Assembly: GCA_003170295.1 (NCBI GenBank)
Contig: PNAJ01000153.1
Span: forward strand, 15,921 to 79,920
DNA from: Bryobacterales bacterium
GTDB lineage: Bacteria > Acidobacteriota > Terriglobia > Bryobacterales > Bryobacteraceae
Length of the DNA stretch: 64,000 bases
Direction: 5' to 3'
Of the stretch, positions 51,554 through 61,127 are shown piece by piece; position 1 is the first letter of the stretch, and every line of letters begins with the position of its first letter. The position numbers were made by a program, and so were the translations under genes. The notes under the pieces are model-generated. The model was not told the origin of the DNA and made no database searches. It saw only the letters and a list, made by a program, of their open reading frames with translations.

Positions 51554-52212
51554 AGAATATTCACGGCCCGCGCCGCCAGAATCGCGATCGCCGTGAGGGA
51601 AATCGACGATTGCACCATCATGAGCACCTTCGCCCATCGCGATAATACCGGCACATCGGTCGGCGAAAACGCGGTGCTGGTATTGAACGCCAGGAACAGA
51701 TAGTCGACGAATCCCGGACGCCATTGATCCTCGCCCATTTCCTTCCGCAGCTCCGGATCGAGCACCATTTGCGGAAACAGAAACGCCCCGTCGGTATGCG
51801 ATCGCTGCAAATCGCGCTGGTTCGGCCCTCCCGCATCGAGCCTCCAGTACCACGACGCGAACACCAGCATGTTGGAAACCCACAGCGCCGCCGCTGCCCG
51901 CAATAGCTCGGCCGGCGTGTCCTTGTGCGAAGAGAGGCGCAGCACCAGGATCACCAGGGATGAGGCCAGCGACAGCGTCACCACTCCTTGCGCCAAGTAG
52001 CCGAATACCTGATTCGCCCGCTTCATCCCCGCGCGATGAAACAGGATCGCGGGCGTGATCAGCACGGCCACCAGCACCAGCACCAGCCAATCCGGCCCCA
52101 CTGTCATCGCCGGTGGCAACGCGTAAAAAAGTCCACCGATCGCAATCATTCCTACCGCCGACGGCCAGCGCGGCTCGCCTTCGATCTTCGCCTGAGGCTT
52201 CATCCTTTCCAT
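51550..52212 (-). CDS. DUF1345 membrane protein
   Basis: A 220-residue protein with about five hydrophobic segments. The C-terminal FVDYLFLAFNTSTAFSPTDV and PVLSRWAKVLMMVQSSISLT fit DUF1345, whose end resembles the pore helix of ion channels. GGAGG precedes the ATG. Its stop interlocks with that of the convergent aminotransferase. Confidence 0.8.
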   Translation of the reverse strand: MERMKPQAKIEGEPRWPSAVGMIAIGGLFYALPPAMTVGPDWLVLVLVAVLITPAILFHRAGMKRANQVFGYLAQGVVTLSLASSLVILVLRLSSHKDTPAELLRAAAALWVSNMLVFASWYWRLDAGGPNQRDLQRSHTDGAFLFPQMVLDPELRKEMGEDQWRPGFVDYLFLAFNTSTAFSPTDVPVLSRWAKVLMMVQSSISLTAIAILAARAVNIL

Positions 52213-52231
52213 TGTCGTCCTCCGATACCTG

Positions 52232-52237
52232 TAAAAT
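52232..52237 (+). promoter_or_regulatory. TAAAAT -10 box
   Basis: It ends seven bases before the ATG of the GYF-FHA protein. Confidence 0.45.
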
Positions 52238-52244
52238 TATCGCA

Positions 52245-53267
52245 ATGCCCGATCCCGCCGAAAATAGCGTGGACCACTGGTATTACCTCGATGGACAGGA
52301 GACGCGAGGACCCGTGCCGTCCGCCGAAATCGCCAAGCTCATTCAGGCGGGATCGTTAAGCGCCTCCGCGCAAGTCGCGCAAGCCGGATGGCAGACCTGG
52401 AGCCCCGCATCCACGGCGCTGGCGCATCTGCTCACCCCGGCGCCGCAAGCGCCAGGTGCTGTAAAAGCAGCAGAGCCGCTTACCTATGCCATCAAACTCC
52501 AGTGCGTCTCCGGACCGGATTCCGGCAAGGCCTACATGATCAGCTTGGCGGAGGTCTCGCTCGGCCGCGTCTCCGGCATCGGGCAGAACGATCCGCAGGT
52601 GGCCGAAAATCACGTCGTACTCTCCTGGCAGCGCAACGTGCTGCAATTCCGCACGTTCCCCGGAACGAAGCTGCGCATGGCGGGCGTGGATGTCATGCAA
52701 GGGACGCTTTCCAACGGTCAGCAGTTCCAGCTGGGCGCTTCCACCTGGCAGGTAGGCAGTGCGCCGGTCGAGCTCACCGGCCTGCTCGGCACCCTCGGCG
52801 CGCGTCTCGCCAAACTCACCAGCACCGATAAGCTGGAAGGCTTCAGCCTCACCGCCGTGTTTTCTGAAGTGTTCAAGGGGCGCAAGCCGGGGGAGCTGGA
52901 GGATTACTTAATCGTCGGCACTCCCAAAACCACGCCGCATCTCGACGACGTGCAGACTGGCTGGCCCAAGCCCTGGTTCTTCATGCGCGTGCTGATATTC
53001 ATGGCGGTGGTCTATTTCATCTCTTATCAGATGTTCGATCTGTCGAATAACCCGCGCATCGTGCCCGGATTGATCGTCATGGGCTCTCTGGTCATCCCTC
53101 TGGCGACGGTTTTTCTGTTCTGGGAGTTGAACACGCCGCGCAACATCAGCTTCCATATGGTGCTGATTCTCGTCTGCCTCGGCGGCGTCATTTCGCTTGC
53201 CGTCAGCTTGATCGCCTTCGACGTCGCGCATCTGGAATGGCTCGGCGCCGCCAGCGCGGGGATATGA
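52245..53267 (+). CDS. GYF-FHA protein, N-terminal part of a frameshifted PrsW-type protease
   Basis: The 340-residue part has a GYF_2-like domain (WYYLDGQETRGPVPSAEIAK, about 12-55), a linker, an FHA-like domain (SLAEVSLGRVSGIGQNDPQV ... NHVVLSWQRNVLQFRTF ... GTLSNGQQFQLG, about 85-175), then membrane helices. It ends at a TGA that directly precedes GAG GAA ACC GGA AAA in the +1 frame, which encodes EETGK, the PrsW catalytic motif. The full protein would join this part to the next entry. Either a point insertion inactivated the gene, or a programmed +1 shift completes it. Confidence 0.8.
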   Translation: MPDPAENSVDHWYYLDGQETRGPVPSAEIAKLIQAGSLSASAQVAQAGWQTWSPASTALAHLLTPAPQAPGAVKAAEPLTYAIKLQCVSGPDSGKAYMISLAEVSLGRVSGIGQNDPQVAENHVVLSWQRNVLQFRTFPGTKLRMAGVDVMQGTLSNGQQFQLGASTWQVGSAPVELTGLLGTLGARLAKLTSTDKLEGFSLTAVFSEVFKGRKPGELEDYLIVGTPKTTPHLDDVQTGWPKPWFFMRVLIFMAVVYFISYQMFDLSNNPRIVPGLIVMGSLVIPLATVFLFWELNTPRNISFHMVLILVCLGGVISLAVSLIAFDVAHLEWLGAASAGI

Positions 53268-53292
53268 GGAAACCGGAAAACTGCTAGCCGTC

Positions 53293-53892
53293 GTGTTGGT
53301 CGTCCGCAACACAAAATATAGATATATTCTGAACGGCCTGGTATTCGGCGCGGCCATCGGCGGAGGCTTCGGCGCGTTCGAAACCGCCGGCTACTCCTTC
53401 AGCGACGGATTCTTCGATGGTTTCCTGACCTACTTCCTCCAGAATCCGCACGGCGAGGAAGTCAAGAAACTGCTGAGCCACGCGCTGATCTACGGCTATG
53501 ACGGCATGATCACCCTGATCCACCGCCGTTCCTACTATGCGCTCTTCATGCACGTCGCGTGGAGCGCCATCGCGGCCGGCGCCCTCTGGCGCGTTAAAGG
53601 AGCCAACCCGTTCCGCATCGGCATGCTCTTCGACCCTCGCTTCCTGCGGACATTCTTCGTTCCCGTGCTCCTGCACATGTTCTGGAACTCGCCTCTGCTG
53701 CGTTTCCAAGGCGCGCTGGGTTTGATCAAGCCGATTCTAGTCGCGTGCATCGGCTGGTACGTCGTGCTCGGCTTGGTACAGGAAGGAATGCGTCAGATCC
53801 GCGACGAGCAACTCTCGCGCACGCGTATGGAGTACGACAAAACGCAGCAGGTGCTCACGACAACCGGCCGCTTCCGCATGAGCATCCAATGA
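53293..53892 (+). CDS. C-terminal part of the PrsW-family intramembrane protease
   Basis: The 199-residue frame (GTG start) continues a reading that is open from 53266, where EETGKLLAVVLVVRN lies. It has the PrsW landmarks ILNGLVFGAAIGGGFGAFET, a His in FMHVAWSAIAAGAL and LLHMFWNSPLL, with several membrane helices. PrsW-type glutamic proteases cleave membrane-bound anti-sigma factors. Read alone it lacks the Glu-Glu motif, so it would probably be inactive without the upstream part. Confidence 0.75.
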   Translation: MLVVRNTKYRYILNGLVFGAAIGGGFGAFETAGYSFSDGFFDGFLTYFLQNPHGEEVKKLLSHALIYGYDGMITLIHRRSYYALFMHVAWSAIAAGALWRVKGANPFRIGMLFDPRFLRTFFVPVLLHMFWNSPLLRFQGALGLIKPILVACIGWYVVLGLVQEGMRQIRDEQLSRTRMEYDKTQQVLTTTGRFRMSIQ

Positions 53893-54000
53893 ATAACTAC
53901 GCACCCGAACTGTTCGAGACTAGCCTCGTTTGTCAGTAAACAAAGGTAATAATATACTTGACTGACCAAGGGTTAGGCGTTCCGGGACATTGTGTTTCGA

Positions 54001-54753
54001 TCACCCGCGTTCCCTTTTCTCGGTCGCCGCACGGAGGAAAATGGTCTGTCCGACCGCCAGTCGACCGATGCGAGTGACCGCGCCGTAGATTCCCGCGGTG
54101 TTCTGGTGCTCACGAACGACCGCTTTCAGCACTTCTGGCGTCGGACTTGCTGAGTCGGGATCAAGGTTCACCATCGAGCAGCGAACGTCGCGCATCGTTA
54201 CGGTGATGGAGGGGGCGTCGTCCCCCTCGCCGAAGGAGAGCACACCGCCCACCCACTCGTCCTCCTGGAAAGGAACCGATCGCAGTAAACGAACGACAAC
54301 ATTCGGGCGAAATCGTCGCACGTCCAGGCTCCGCCCGGCGAGGCGTCCGATCTCGCGCACCGTATCGGAGGCGATAACGGAGATGGTCGCCTCATCGAAG
54401 ATGCCATGCCTCAACTGCATCATCTGCACGGGAGCACCGTACCGGCGTCCGACCTCCGTGGCCAAGTCCTCCCCGAAGACGGGCATGTCTTCGCCATCCG
54501 GCGTGCGAATATGCGTCGGAAGGTCTCCCTGAGCACCGTTTTCCCGGCGCTGCGGAGCAAACAGCACTAGGTCGGGAAGTTTGCCTGCTGTTAGCCACGG
54601 GAACCCGCTGCGGTCATCAATCTGCCGGAATGCCAGGCGTCTGTCACCATCGAGGCCGTGCCAGCCCAGATTGGCGGCCTCGAGTCGTTCCCCGCCCATG
54701 GACTTCACGGGATACCGGAAGATCGCCTCCACATGTCCGATTTCTATGAGCAC
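54001..54753 (-). CDS. MOSC-domain protein
   Basis: A 250-residue protein with an N-terminal MOSC_N beta-barrel part (GHVEAIFRYPVKSMGGERLE) and a MOSC domain (RRFRPNVVVRLL, MRDVRCSMVNLDPDSASPTP), including the conserved Cys for molybdenum-cofactor or sulfur transfer. It may reduce N-hydroxylated compounds or carry sulfur. The GTG start is at the edge of the frame; an intergenic gap of about 108 bases lies toward the PrsW part. Confidence 0.82.
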   Translation of the reverse strand: MLIEIGHVEAIFRYPVKSMGGERLEAANLGWHGLDGDRRLAFRQIDDRSGFPWLTAGKLPDLVLFAPQRRENGAQGDLPTHIRTPDGEDMPVFGEDLATEVGRRYGAPVQMMQLRHGIFDEATISVIASDTVREIGRLAGRSLDVRRFRPNVVVRLLRSVPFQEDEWVGGVLSFGEGDDAPSITVTMRDVRCSMVNLDPDSASPTPEVLKAVVREHQNTAGIYGAVTRIGRLAVGQTIFLRAATEKRERG

Positions 54754-54792
54754 GTCACGTTCGCTGCCTCTGACTTAGTGGACGCAGGATCC

Positions 54793-57681
54793 CTAAAAAC
54801 TAAACCTCATCTGTAACTCCAGCCGCCGGTTATTCGCGTTCTCCGAAAATCCACCAAATCCTCCCGCCATCGAGTTCGCCTGCCCGAACAGAGGCGACGT
54901 GATATTCCCGATGATCGGTCCCGGATTCGTGTGATTCAACAGATTGCGTGCCGACATCGAAATGCTTAAATTGTACTTGCGGTCGGTTGTCGGCGCACTG
55001 AAAGCACCGCCCATCGGCCCATGATCGTGCCCCGGGCCCCCGCCTCCGCCCATGCTCCCCTGCGTCATTCCCGAGGCGCCCGACTTTTCAGGCCCGAATC
55101 CAAACGTTTTCGCGACGCGCAGGTTCACCGTGAACTGTCCCGGCCCGCGCCCATAATTGCGCCCGATGATTTTCTCGCCTGGCGCCGGATTCGGATCGAG
55201 CAGCCCATATTTCGTCTGGATCAAGCCCGCCTTCGTTGGGTCCGTCGCAATTCCCGGCCGCGAGCTGAATAGCGAGGTGCCATATTCATCCGACCCCGAC
55301 GTAATATCGAACGGAGCCCCCGAGACCAGATTCACTAGCGGGCTGAACCGCACGTTCCACTTCGTGTTGATCGATCCGCCGATGTACACGCGGTGCCTGT
55401 TATCCGACGACGACGGCCCATATTCCCCGGCCTGCGAATAAGGATTTGAAGGATACGTGCCCAGCCCATCGGTGTTGCTCATCGCCCGGTTCAGCATGTA
55501 GAACCCGAACAATGAAATATTCGCGCCGATCTTCGAATTGACGTTGGTGATCAACTGGTTCTGGTTATACACTCCGGAAGTGGTCATCAGCAGCACCGGA
55601 TTCGAATTGCCCATTGGATACACCGGATTCAGCGGATATGTCCCCGCCAACGGCGCGTTGATATCGAACGACCGCAGTTCGTGCAGCCCGTGCGTATTCG
55701 TATACGTCACCGCGAGCGTTGTGTTCGAAGGCAACTGCCGCTCCACCGTTATCGCGCTCTGCATCAGGTACGGCGCGTGCAGATTCGCATCCTTTTCCTG
55801 AATCACCTGCGTCGAAACCGCGCCAGCCAGCGACGCAATCGACGGAATAGTCGGGTAGAACAAAGGATTCGTCAGCAGATACTGCTGCTCCACCAGGCCG
55901 TTGTAACGATCCGCGGTCAGCGTACTGCCGAGCCCGAATCGATCGTAGAACATCCCGAATCCGCCGCGAATCACCGTTTTCGGCTTCGGATTCTTCGCAC
56001 CGCCCGGCGCAAACGCGAAACCGATTCTCGGCGCGAAATCGGCATGGTCGCTGATATTCGTCTGCATCTCGTAGCGAACGCCCAGGCTCAGCGTGAAATT
56101 CGGTCGCACCTTCCAGTCGTCCCCCGCAAACACGCTCGCGTCCACTTGATGCAGCGCAAGATTCGGATTCCCCGCGCTGATGCTGAACTGCGACGCTCCG
56201 CCGCCCAGCGCCTGAATCTGGACCGGCGTGTACCCCAGTCCTTGAAACAACAGCGTGCGCCGGTAGCGCTCAATCGAAGTAATCTGCACCTCGGTCCCCG
56301 CAATCGGGAGATTGTTCCCATCGAGCGCCGGTGCCAAGCCACCGCCAAACGTGAACGAGCCTCCGAAATTTGACGGCGACGTGTTGTTCTCCGTCTGCCC
56401 GCGCATTCTGACGCCGAATTTCAGCGTGTGGGCCTTCTTTGAAACGGTCGTGTAGTTTTGCAGCTCGAAGGAATTCTGTTGATCGGCCGTATGCCCCACC
56501 TGCGATGCGCCGCCGTTGAAGGAGCCCAGCACCGATATCGTCGGGTCGGTCGAATTGGCCGTCAGTTGGTACGCGCTGCGGTAATACTGGAAGCGCGTTT
56601 CGTTGATGTTGATTCCCAGCACCGCCGTCTCGGTCGCCTGCACCGTCTGGCTCAGGTAATCGTTGTGATAGCCACGGGTAGGAAGATCAAAACTGCCGAT
56701 GCCCGCGTCGTAAATGTCGTACTGCGTGGTCGCGTAGCGAAGCACCAGCGTGTTGTTCGGATTCAGCGCGTAGTCGACGCGCGGGCTCACCATCAAGCGC
56801 CGCTGCGGAGTCGTGGTGTTCTGGTGAAAGGAAACCGCCGCGAGCGTCTTCGGATCGAGCGTCACCGCATTCACGATCGATCCGTTATCCACCATGTGCC
56901 TCTGCAGATCCAGCGTGAACGACGCGCGCTTGCCCAGCGGCCCGGTCAAGTTCCCTCCGAACTCGTTCAAAGAAAGATCCGCCTTCTCCGCCGAATACGG
57001 ATTGCGCGAGTTCCAGAACTGATTCGCAAAATTGTAGGACACCATACCCCGATATTTATCGGTGCCCGGCTTGGTGAAAATCTCGATCCGGCCGTAGCCG
57101 ATGTGGTCGTATTCCGGTGAAAACGGATTCTGGTTGATGCGGATTTCGCGAATCGAATCCTTGGGCGGCAGCGCGCCTCCGCTGAAGCCGTCAATGAAAA
57201 TGGACCCGCCGCTGGGCCCCGCCGAAGGTCCGGCCAGCGCTTCCAGATCGGCCTGCAAATCCTCGGGATCGTCCGAAAGCGCCTGCAAGTCAGCCCCTCG
57301 CAAAACCAGCGCGCTGGCGTTGCTCGATGCCTCGGTGCTCAGCACCGGCCCGACGCTTTCCTCTACCGTCACCTGCTGAATGGTCGAAGCCACTTTCAAT
57401 TTCACGTTGAGAGTCTGCGAACCAGCCTTCAGCGTGACTTTCAGCGGCTGCATCGCCAGATCCGGAGCCGCGGCAACCACGGTATAAGCGCCCGGCGGGA
57501 GCGTGATCGAATAAAGGCCGTTGTTGTCGGCAATCGCCGATTTCACTAGAGCTCCGGTGAGCGTGATTTTAGCTCCCGGAACCACGGCACCGGTTTCGTC
57601 CGCCACCTGGCCGGTCAATGTCGCGTTCTGTGCGAAGGCTCCTGCGGAGCCGAGTAAAAGTGCAAGTAAAATTCGTGTCAT
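54793..57681 (-). CDS. TonB-dependent receptor with N-terminal carboxypeptidase regulatory-like domain
   Basis: A 962-residue outer-membrane protein. The order is: signal peptide [17 protein letters not shown], a Cna-B-type domain ([20 protein letters not shown], about 20-110), a plug-like region ([20 protein letters not shown] ... FIDGFSGG) and a large beta barrel ending in the aromatic [10 protein letters not shown] Gly/Met/His-rich loop ([18 protein letters not shown]) near residues 880-900 is unusual. The start is only seven bases past the tRNA-Ser CCA, so its mRNA probably arises by tRNA processing. Confidence 0.9.
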   Translation of the reverse strand: MTRILLALLLGSAGAFAQNATLTGQVADETGAVVPGAKITLTGALVKSAIADNNGLYSITLPPGAYTVVAAAPDLAMQPLKVTLKAGSQTLNVKLKVASTIQQVTVEESVGPVLSTEASSNASALVLRGADLQALSDDPEDLQADLEALAGPSAGPSGGSIFIDGFSGGALPPKDSIREIRINQNPFSPEYDHIGYGRIEIFTKPGTDKYRGMVSYNFANQFWNSRNPYSAEKADLSLNEFGGNLTGPLGKRASFTLDLQRHMVDNGSIVNAVTLDPKTLAAVSFHQNTTTPQRRLMVSPRVDYALNPNNTLVLRYATTQYDIYDAGIGSFDLPTRGYHNDYLSQTVQATETAVLGININETRFQYYRSAYQLTANSTDPTISVLGSFNGGASQVGHTADQQNSFELQNYTTVSKKAHTLKFGVRMRGQTENNTSPSNFGGSFTFGGGLAPALDGNNLPIAGTEVQITSIERYRRTLLFQGLGYTPVQIQALGGGASQFSISAGNPNLALHQVDASVFAGDDWKVRPNFTLSLGVRYEMQTNISDHADFAPRIGFAFAPGGAKNPKPKTVIRGGFGMFYDRFGLGSTLTADRYNGLVEQQYLLTNPLFYPTIPSIASLAGAVSTQVIQEKDANLHAPYLMQSAITVERQLPSNTTLAVTYTNTHGLHELRSFDINAPLAGTYPLNPVYPMGNSNPVLLMTTSGVYNQNQLITNVNSKIGANISLFGFYMLNRAMSNTDGLGTYPSNPYSQAGEYGPSSSDNRHRVYIGGSINTKWNVRFSPLVNLVSGAPFDITSGSDEYGTSLFSSRPGIATDPTKAGLIQTKYGLLDPNPAPGEKIIGRNYGRGPGQFTVNLRVAKTFGFGPEKSGASGMTQGSMGGGGGPGHDHGPMGGAFSAPTTDRKYNLSISMSARNLLNHTNPGPIIGNITSPLFGQANSMAGGFGGFSENANNRRLELQMRFSF

Positions 57682-57688
57682 TTGTCCA

Positions 57689-57778
57689 TGGCGGAGAGAG
57701 AGGGATTCGAACCCTCGATAGAGTTTCCCCTATACACGCTTTCCAGGCGTGCGCCTTCAACCACTCGGCCATCTCTCC
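57689..57778 (-). tRNA. tRNA-Ser (anticodon GGA)
   Basis: Class II tRNA: acceptor GGAGAGA/TCTCTCC, anticodon loop CTGGAAA (GGA), a long variable arm and T arm GAGGG TTCGAAT CCCTC, with CCA encoded. It is transcribed toward the TonB-receptor gene. Confidence 0.97.
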
Positions 57779-57849
57779 AGTTGAGGGTTACGCTCTTCAG
57801 TTTAGCGTGTTTTAAGCTCGATTATGGTGTCGCCAGGGCGCTTTTAAGG

Positions 57850-58296
57850 TCATTTATGGTGCAGTAAGGCGTGAATATAGCTCGAAAACGGCTTCCCCGG
57901 AGGCGCGATATCGAAATCGAGCGAAAGTTTGCCGTCGCCCGTTTTTCGATACGTCAGCCGGTATGCTTCATTAAGGAACCTTACAAAATCCGGCCGCACT
58001 TCGACGTTGTAGTGAATCACGTGACCCTCGTTATCGAAATAGATCGCCTTGAGCCCCGGGTCCAGATACACCACCATCAGGTCGTCGTGCCGAAACGTGG
58101 GATAGACGGCGTAATTTTTGCGAATCATCACTTTGCGTTGCAGGTCGAAATCGAAAGTGCACCCCCCCGCGCCGTCCCCCGGCGATCCCGTGCCCTCGCC
58201 AACCCACTCACCTGTCAGGAATTGGAGCGGTTTGAAAGGATCCGCCGTCTGCGCACTCAGGCAGGTAAACACACCCAGCAGCAATAGAAATCTCAT
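57850..58296 (-). CDS. secreted hypothetical protein
   Basis: A 148-residue protein with signal peptide MRFLLLLGVFTCLSAQ. The body (FLTGEWVGEGTGSPGDGAGG ... VMIRKNYAVYPTFRHDDLMV ... LKAIYFDNEGHVIHYNV) looks like a small lipocalin/DUF1579-type beta barrel. A TACAAT box lies six bases before the ATG. Confidence 0.7.
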   Translation of the reverse strand: MRFLLLLGVFTCLSAQTADPFKPLQFLTGEWVGEGTGSPGDGAGGCTFDFDLQRKVMIRKNYAVYPTFRHDDLMVVYLDPGLKAIYFDNEGHVIHYNVEVRPDFVRFLNEAYRLTYRKTGDGKLSLDFDIAPPGKPFSSYIHALLHHK

Positions 58297-58302
58297 GAAC
58301 TG

Positions 58303-58308
58303 ATTGTA
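58303..58308 (-). promoter_or_regulatory. TACAAT -10 box
   Basis: Minus strand, six bases before the secreted-protein ATG. Confidence 0.45.
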
Positions 58309-58384
58309 TGTGCCTACGTCGCGCAGCAGGCGGCCGGGGATGATTCGGGGAAATCCGGGGGAAATCCGGGACAGACGGCATTTC

Positions 58385-58657
58385 TCAGATTCTCCCAACC
58401 GGCTCGACCGCCAGCTTGCGGATGCGTTCTTCGCGATCATCGCGGATGGCTTCGACGGCATCGAAACCCGGTGGCAGTTTGCCGGTGTGAACCCACAGGC
58501 CCTGTTTTTGACCATCGAAGGCCGACGCCGCAGGCTTGAGAAGGACGCCTTCCGGAGTTTCCTGAAGGTCCAGATCGCTGCCTTCGTGCAGGCCGAGACG
58601 GTCGCGTACGGGTTTTGGCAGAATCACGCGTCCGGCTTTGTCTATCTTGAGCGTCAT
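58385..58657 (-). CDS. AbrB/MazE-type antitoxin-like regulator without a toxin
   Basis: A 90-residue protein with a swapped-hairpin fold (MTLKIDKAGRVILPKPVRDR and LGLHEGSDLDLQETPEGVLL) and a toxin-binding-like C-terminal tail. Neither a PIN nor a RelE gene is adjacent on either side, so it is an orphan antitoxin or a solo regulator. Confidence 0.8.
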   Translation of the reverse strand: MTLKIDKAGRVILPKPVRDRLGLHEGSDLDLQETPEGVLLKPAASAFDGQKQGLWVHTGKLPPGFDAVEAIRDDREERIRKLAVEPVGRI

Positions 58658-58844
58658 AGCATTTAAGATGGCATGTTTGCGTTGGCAAGCGAAGAAGACC
58701 GAGGCGGGCTGACAAAGCGCCGCAGGCACACTTGGTGACAATTCTCCCCAGGCTGTGGTCGGCCAGAGCGGGTCCAGGGGGACCCGCGCGGACCGGCGGG
58801 GTCCGCCCCACTCGGAGGGGGAACAGTAGAGACGGGTGATTGTG

Positions 58845-60149
58845 CTAATTCGAGCCGGTGCCGACGGCGTTGATCAGAGCGGCGGGGCTGATTTCTTTGG
58901 GCTCGCGGTTGTAGAAATTCGAGGCGTTCAGCGTTTTATACACGTTACCGGCGACGCCGGAGGCGGCGGGGCCGCTGACTAGACGGCCGCCGGTCAGCAG
59001 CACGACTACTACGTATTTACCTTTGCCGGTGTCGACGAAGGAACCGAACCAGCCGAGATGGGTCGGCGAGTGCGAGTCGGTACAGGTGCCGGTTTTGCCG
59101 TAAATGGGTGTATTGGGGTCGAAACCGGCGCGGCGGGCGGTGCCGTATTCGACGGCTCCCATCATGCCGGGCTTGATTTCAGAAACCAGGTTATCGATAT
59201 CGAGGCGGCGCTTCACGCGCGGCACCAGCGACTGCGCGTCCAGATCGGTTTTCGGATATTGCAGGAAGTAGAGCGTCCCGCCATTGGCGACGGCTCCGAT
59301 TAGGGCCGCGTATTCGAGTGGCGTGAGCATGATTCCATCGCCGAAGCTGGTCATCATCCCGACGCCCGATTTCGGCTCCGCGGAGGGCAGCGAGCCCGAC
59401 TGCTCGCCTTCAATATCGAGGCCGGCTTTTTCGCCCAGGCCGAACATTTTCGCGTAGTAGGAGACGCGCTCAAATCCAAGCTTCTGGCCGAGATCCGCGA
59501 AGTACTGATTGTTGGAGTGGGCAATCGCCTCGGTCATGGCGATGGTCTTGCGCTTGGTGAGGTGGAAGGGGGTTTCGCGGTCGACCACGTTCTCACTCAG
59601 CGCTGCTAAAGCGACCGGCACTTTCACTGTCGAGCAGGGTTGATAACCATTCTTAAAGGCGAGTTTCTGATTCACGATAGTAAGGATGCGGCCGGTATTG
59701 GCGTCGGTCACCACAACACTGCCGTTCAGAGGGCCGAGAGCGTCCACGGCGGCGCGGCGGACGAGGAGATCTTCGCCATCGACGTTATCGCCTACCAGGG
59801 AGTCGGCGTAGTTAGGAGCTTTCCAGGCTCCGCGATAGGGGCTGAGCTTTCCGGCGTTCATCCGGGAGACGATGGCCCGATTCGTCTGGGAGGACTGAGT
59901 TTCGGCGGCGACGTGCTTGGCGGCGACATGTTTGGCGGCAGCCTTGGCGATCACGCGAGGGACGGGTGCGCGTTTGGCTGCGACCTTTTTCTTGGCCGGT
60001 TTAACCCGCTCCATAGCGGTGCTGAGGGAGGATCCCCACGCTAGCGTGGCGAGAATCAGTGCGAATCGGATCAATGAACGGTGCCGGATAAATAGGGGCA
60101 AAGGCTCGTCCTCTACATTAAAGATTCCGCTGGAACTCGAAAGAAACAT
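58845..60149 (-). CDS. penicillin-binding protein transpeptidase
   Basis: A 434-residue protein with an N-terminal membrane anchor (LIRFALILATLAWG), a Lys/Ala-rich linker and a transpeptidase domain with the three motifs STVK (near 168-171), SNN (in AIAHSNNQYF) and KTGT (in PIYGKTGTC). It lacks an N-terminal glycosyltransferase domain, so it is a class B or beta-lactamase-like PBP. A TACTAT box stands eight bases before the ATG. It should crosslink peptidoglycan or trim it. Confidence 0.9.
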   Translation of the reverse strand: MFLSSSSGIFNVEDEPLPLFIRHRSLIRFALILATLAWGSSLSTAMERVKPAKKKVAAKRAPVPRVIAKAAAKHVAAKHVAAETQSSQTNRAIVSRMNAGKLSPYRGAWKAPNYADSLVGDNVDGEDLLVRRAAVDALGPLNGSVVVTDANTGRILTIVNQKLAFKNGYQPCSTVKVPVALAALSENVVDRETPFHLTKRKTIAMTEAIAHSNNQYFADLGQKLGFERVSYYAKMFGLGEKAGLDIEGEQSGSLPSAEPKSGVGMMTSFGDGIMLTPLEYAALIGAVANGGTLYFLQYPKTDLDAQSLVPRVKRRLDIDNLVSEIKPGMMGAVEYGTARRAGFDPNTPIYGKTGTCTDSHSPTHLGWFGSFVDTGKGKYVVVVLLTGGRLVSGPAASGVAGNVYKTLNASNFYNREPKEISPAALINAVGTGSN

Positions 60150-60185
60150 TCTGATCTATAGTACTAGGGGCTGTCAAGTGGTTCC

Positions 60186-60935
60186 TTACGCGGCGGTCCA
60201 CCCTCCATCTATCGGCAGAGCGGCGCCGTTCATGAATCCGGACTCATCTGACGCGAGATACACGGCCAAACTGGCGACTTCCTCGGGGCGGCCGAGGCGG
60301 CCGATGGGCTGGCGCTGGCGCAGATCCTCGCGAACTTTGGCCTTTTCGTGGCTGTGATATTTGTCGAGAAAGCCTTCGACGAAGGGCGTGTCGATGGTGC
60401 CGGGGCAGATGCAGTTGACGCGGAATTCGGTGGGATAGTCGACGGCGAGTTGCTTGGTTAGGGCGATGACGGCTCCCTTGGTCGCGCAGTAGGCGAAACG
60501 GCGCTTGACGCCGATCTGGCCGGCTACGGAACCGATGTTGATAATCGATCCGTGGGAGGCTTTGATGAGTGGCAGAGCGGCTTTCGTAACGAGAAAGGTG
60601 CCGTTCACGTTGACACGGAAGAGGCGTTCGAGGTCGTCGAGCGAGGTTTCTTCGATGCTGCCGACGAGGCCGATTCCGGCGCTATTTACTAGGATATCGA
60701 GGTGCTTGATCTGTCCGATGGCGGCTGCGACGGCGGTTTCGTCTGTCACGTCGCAGACGATGGCGCTCGCGCCGGGAAGCTCCGCGGCGATGGCTTCAGC
60801 GCGTGGTCGATCGATACTAAGGATGATGACAGAGGCTCCGGCGGTCGAGAAGGCTCGCGCGGTGGCTTCACCAATGCCGCTCGACCCGCCGGTGATTAGG
60901 GCGATACGGTTGTCGAGGCGAAAGGGAGATTTCAT
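60186..60935 (-). CDS. short-chain dehydrogenase/reductase
   Basis: A 249-residue SDR. Cofactor motif GGSSGIGEATARAF, NAG-like NSAGIGLVG, catalytic Ser in NIGSVAGQ and YCATK (Tyr-x3-Lys), with the C-terminal ADxIPTDGGW-like end NGAALPIDGGWTAA. It probably oxidises or reduces a sugar or alcohol with NAD(P). A TACAAT box lies seven bases before the ATG. Confidence 0.9.
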   Translation of the reverse strand: MKSPFRLDNRIALITGGSSGIGEATARAFSTAGASVIILSIDRPRAEAIAAELPGASAIVCDVTDETAVAAAIGQIKHLDILVNSAGIGLVGSIEETSLDDLERLFRVNVNGTFLVTKAALPLIKASHGSIINIGSVAGQIGVKRRFAYCATKGAVIALTKQLAVDYPTEFRVNCICPGTIDTPFVEGFLDKYHSHEKAKVREDLRQRQPIGRLGRPEEVASLAVYLASDESGFMNGAALPIDGGWTAA

Positions 60936-60942
60936 TCCACTT

Positions 60943-60948
60943 ATTGTA
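60943..60948 (-). promoter_or_regulatory. TACAAT -10 box
   Basis: Minus strand, seven bases before the SDR ATG. Confidence 0.45.
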
Positions 60949-61127
60949 GCTTTCCCGGCCGAAAGCTATGGGTTCCGATAGGTGGGGGTTGTTTTCCACA
61001 GCAACGAGTACGGGGGTACCGCGGTGTTATCGACTTTCTCGAAATTGTCGCGGTTTTGCATTGAAAACGACACAGGGAAGGGCTATCCTAGGTCAATCGT
61101 TTGCGAAGGTTGAGGTATATCCCCACT

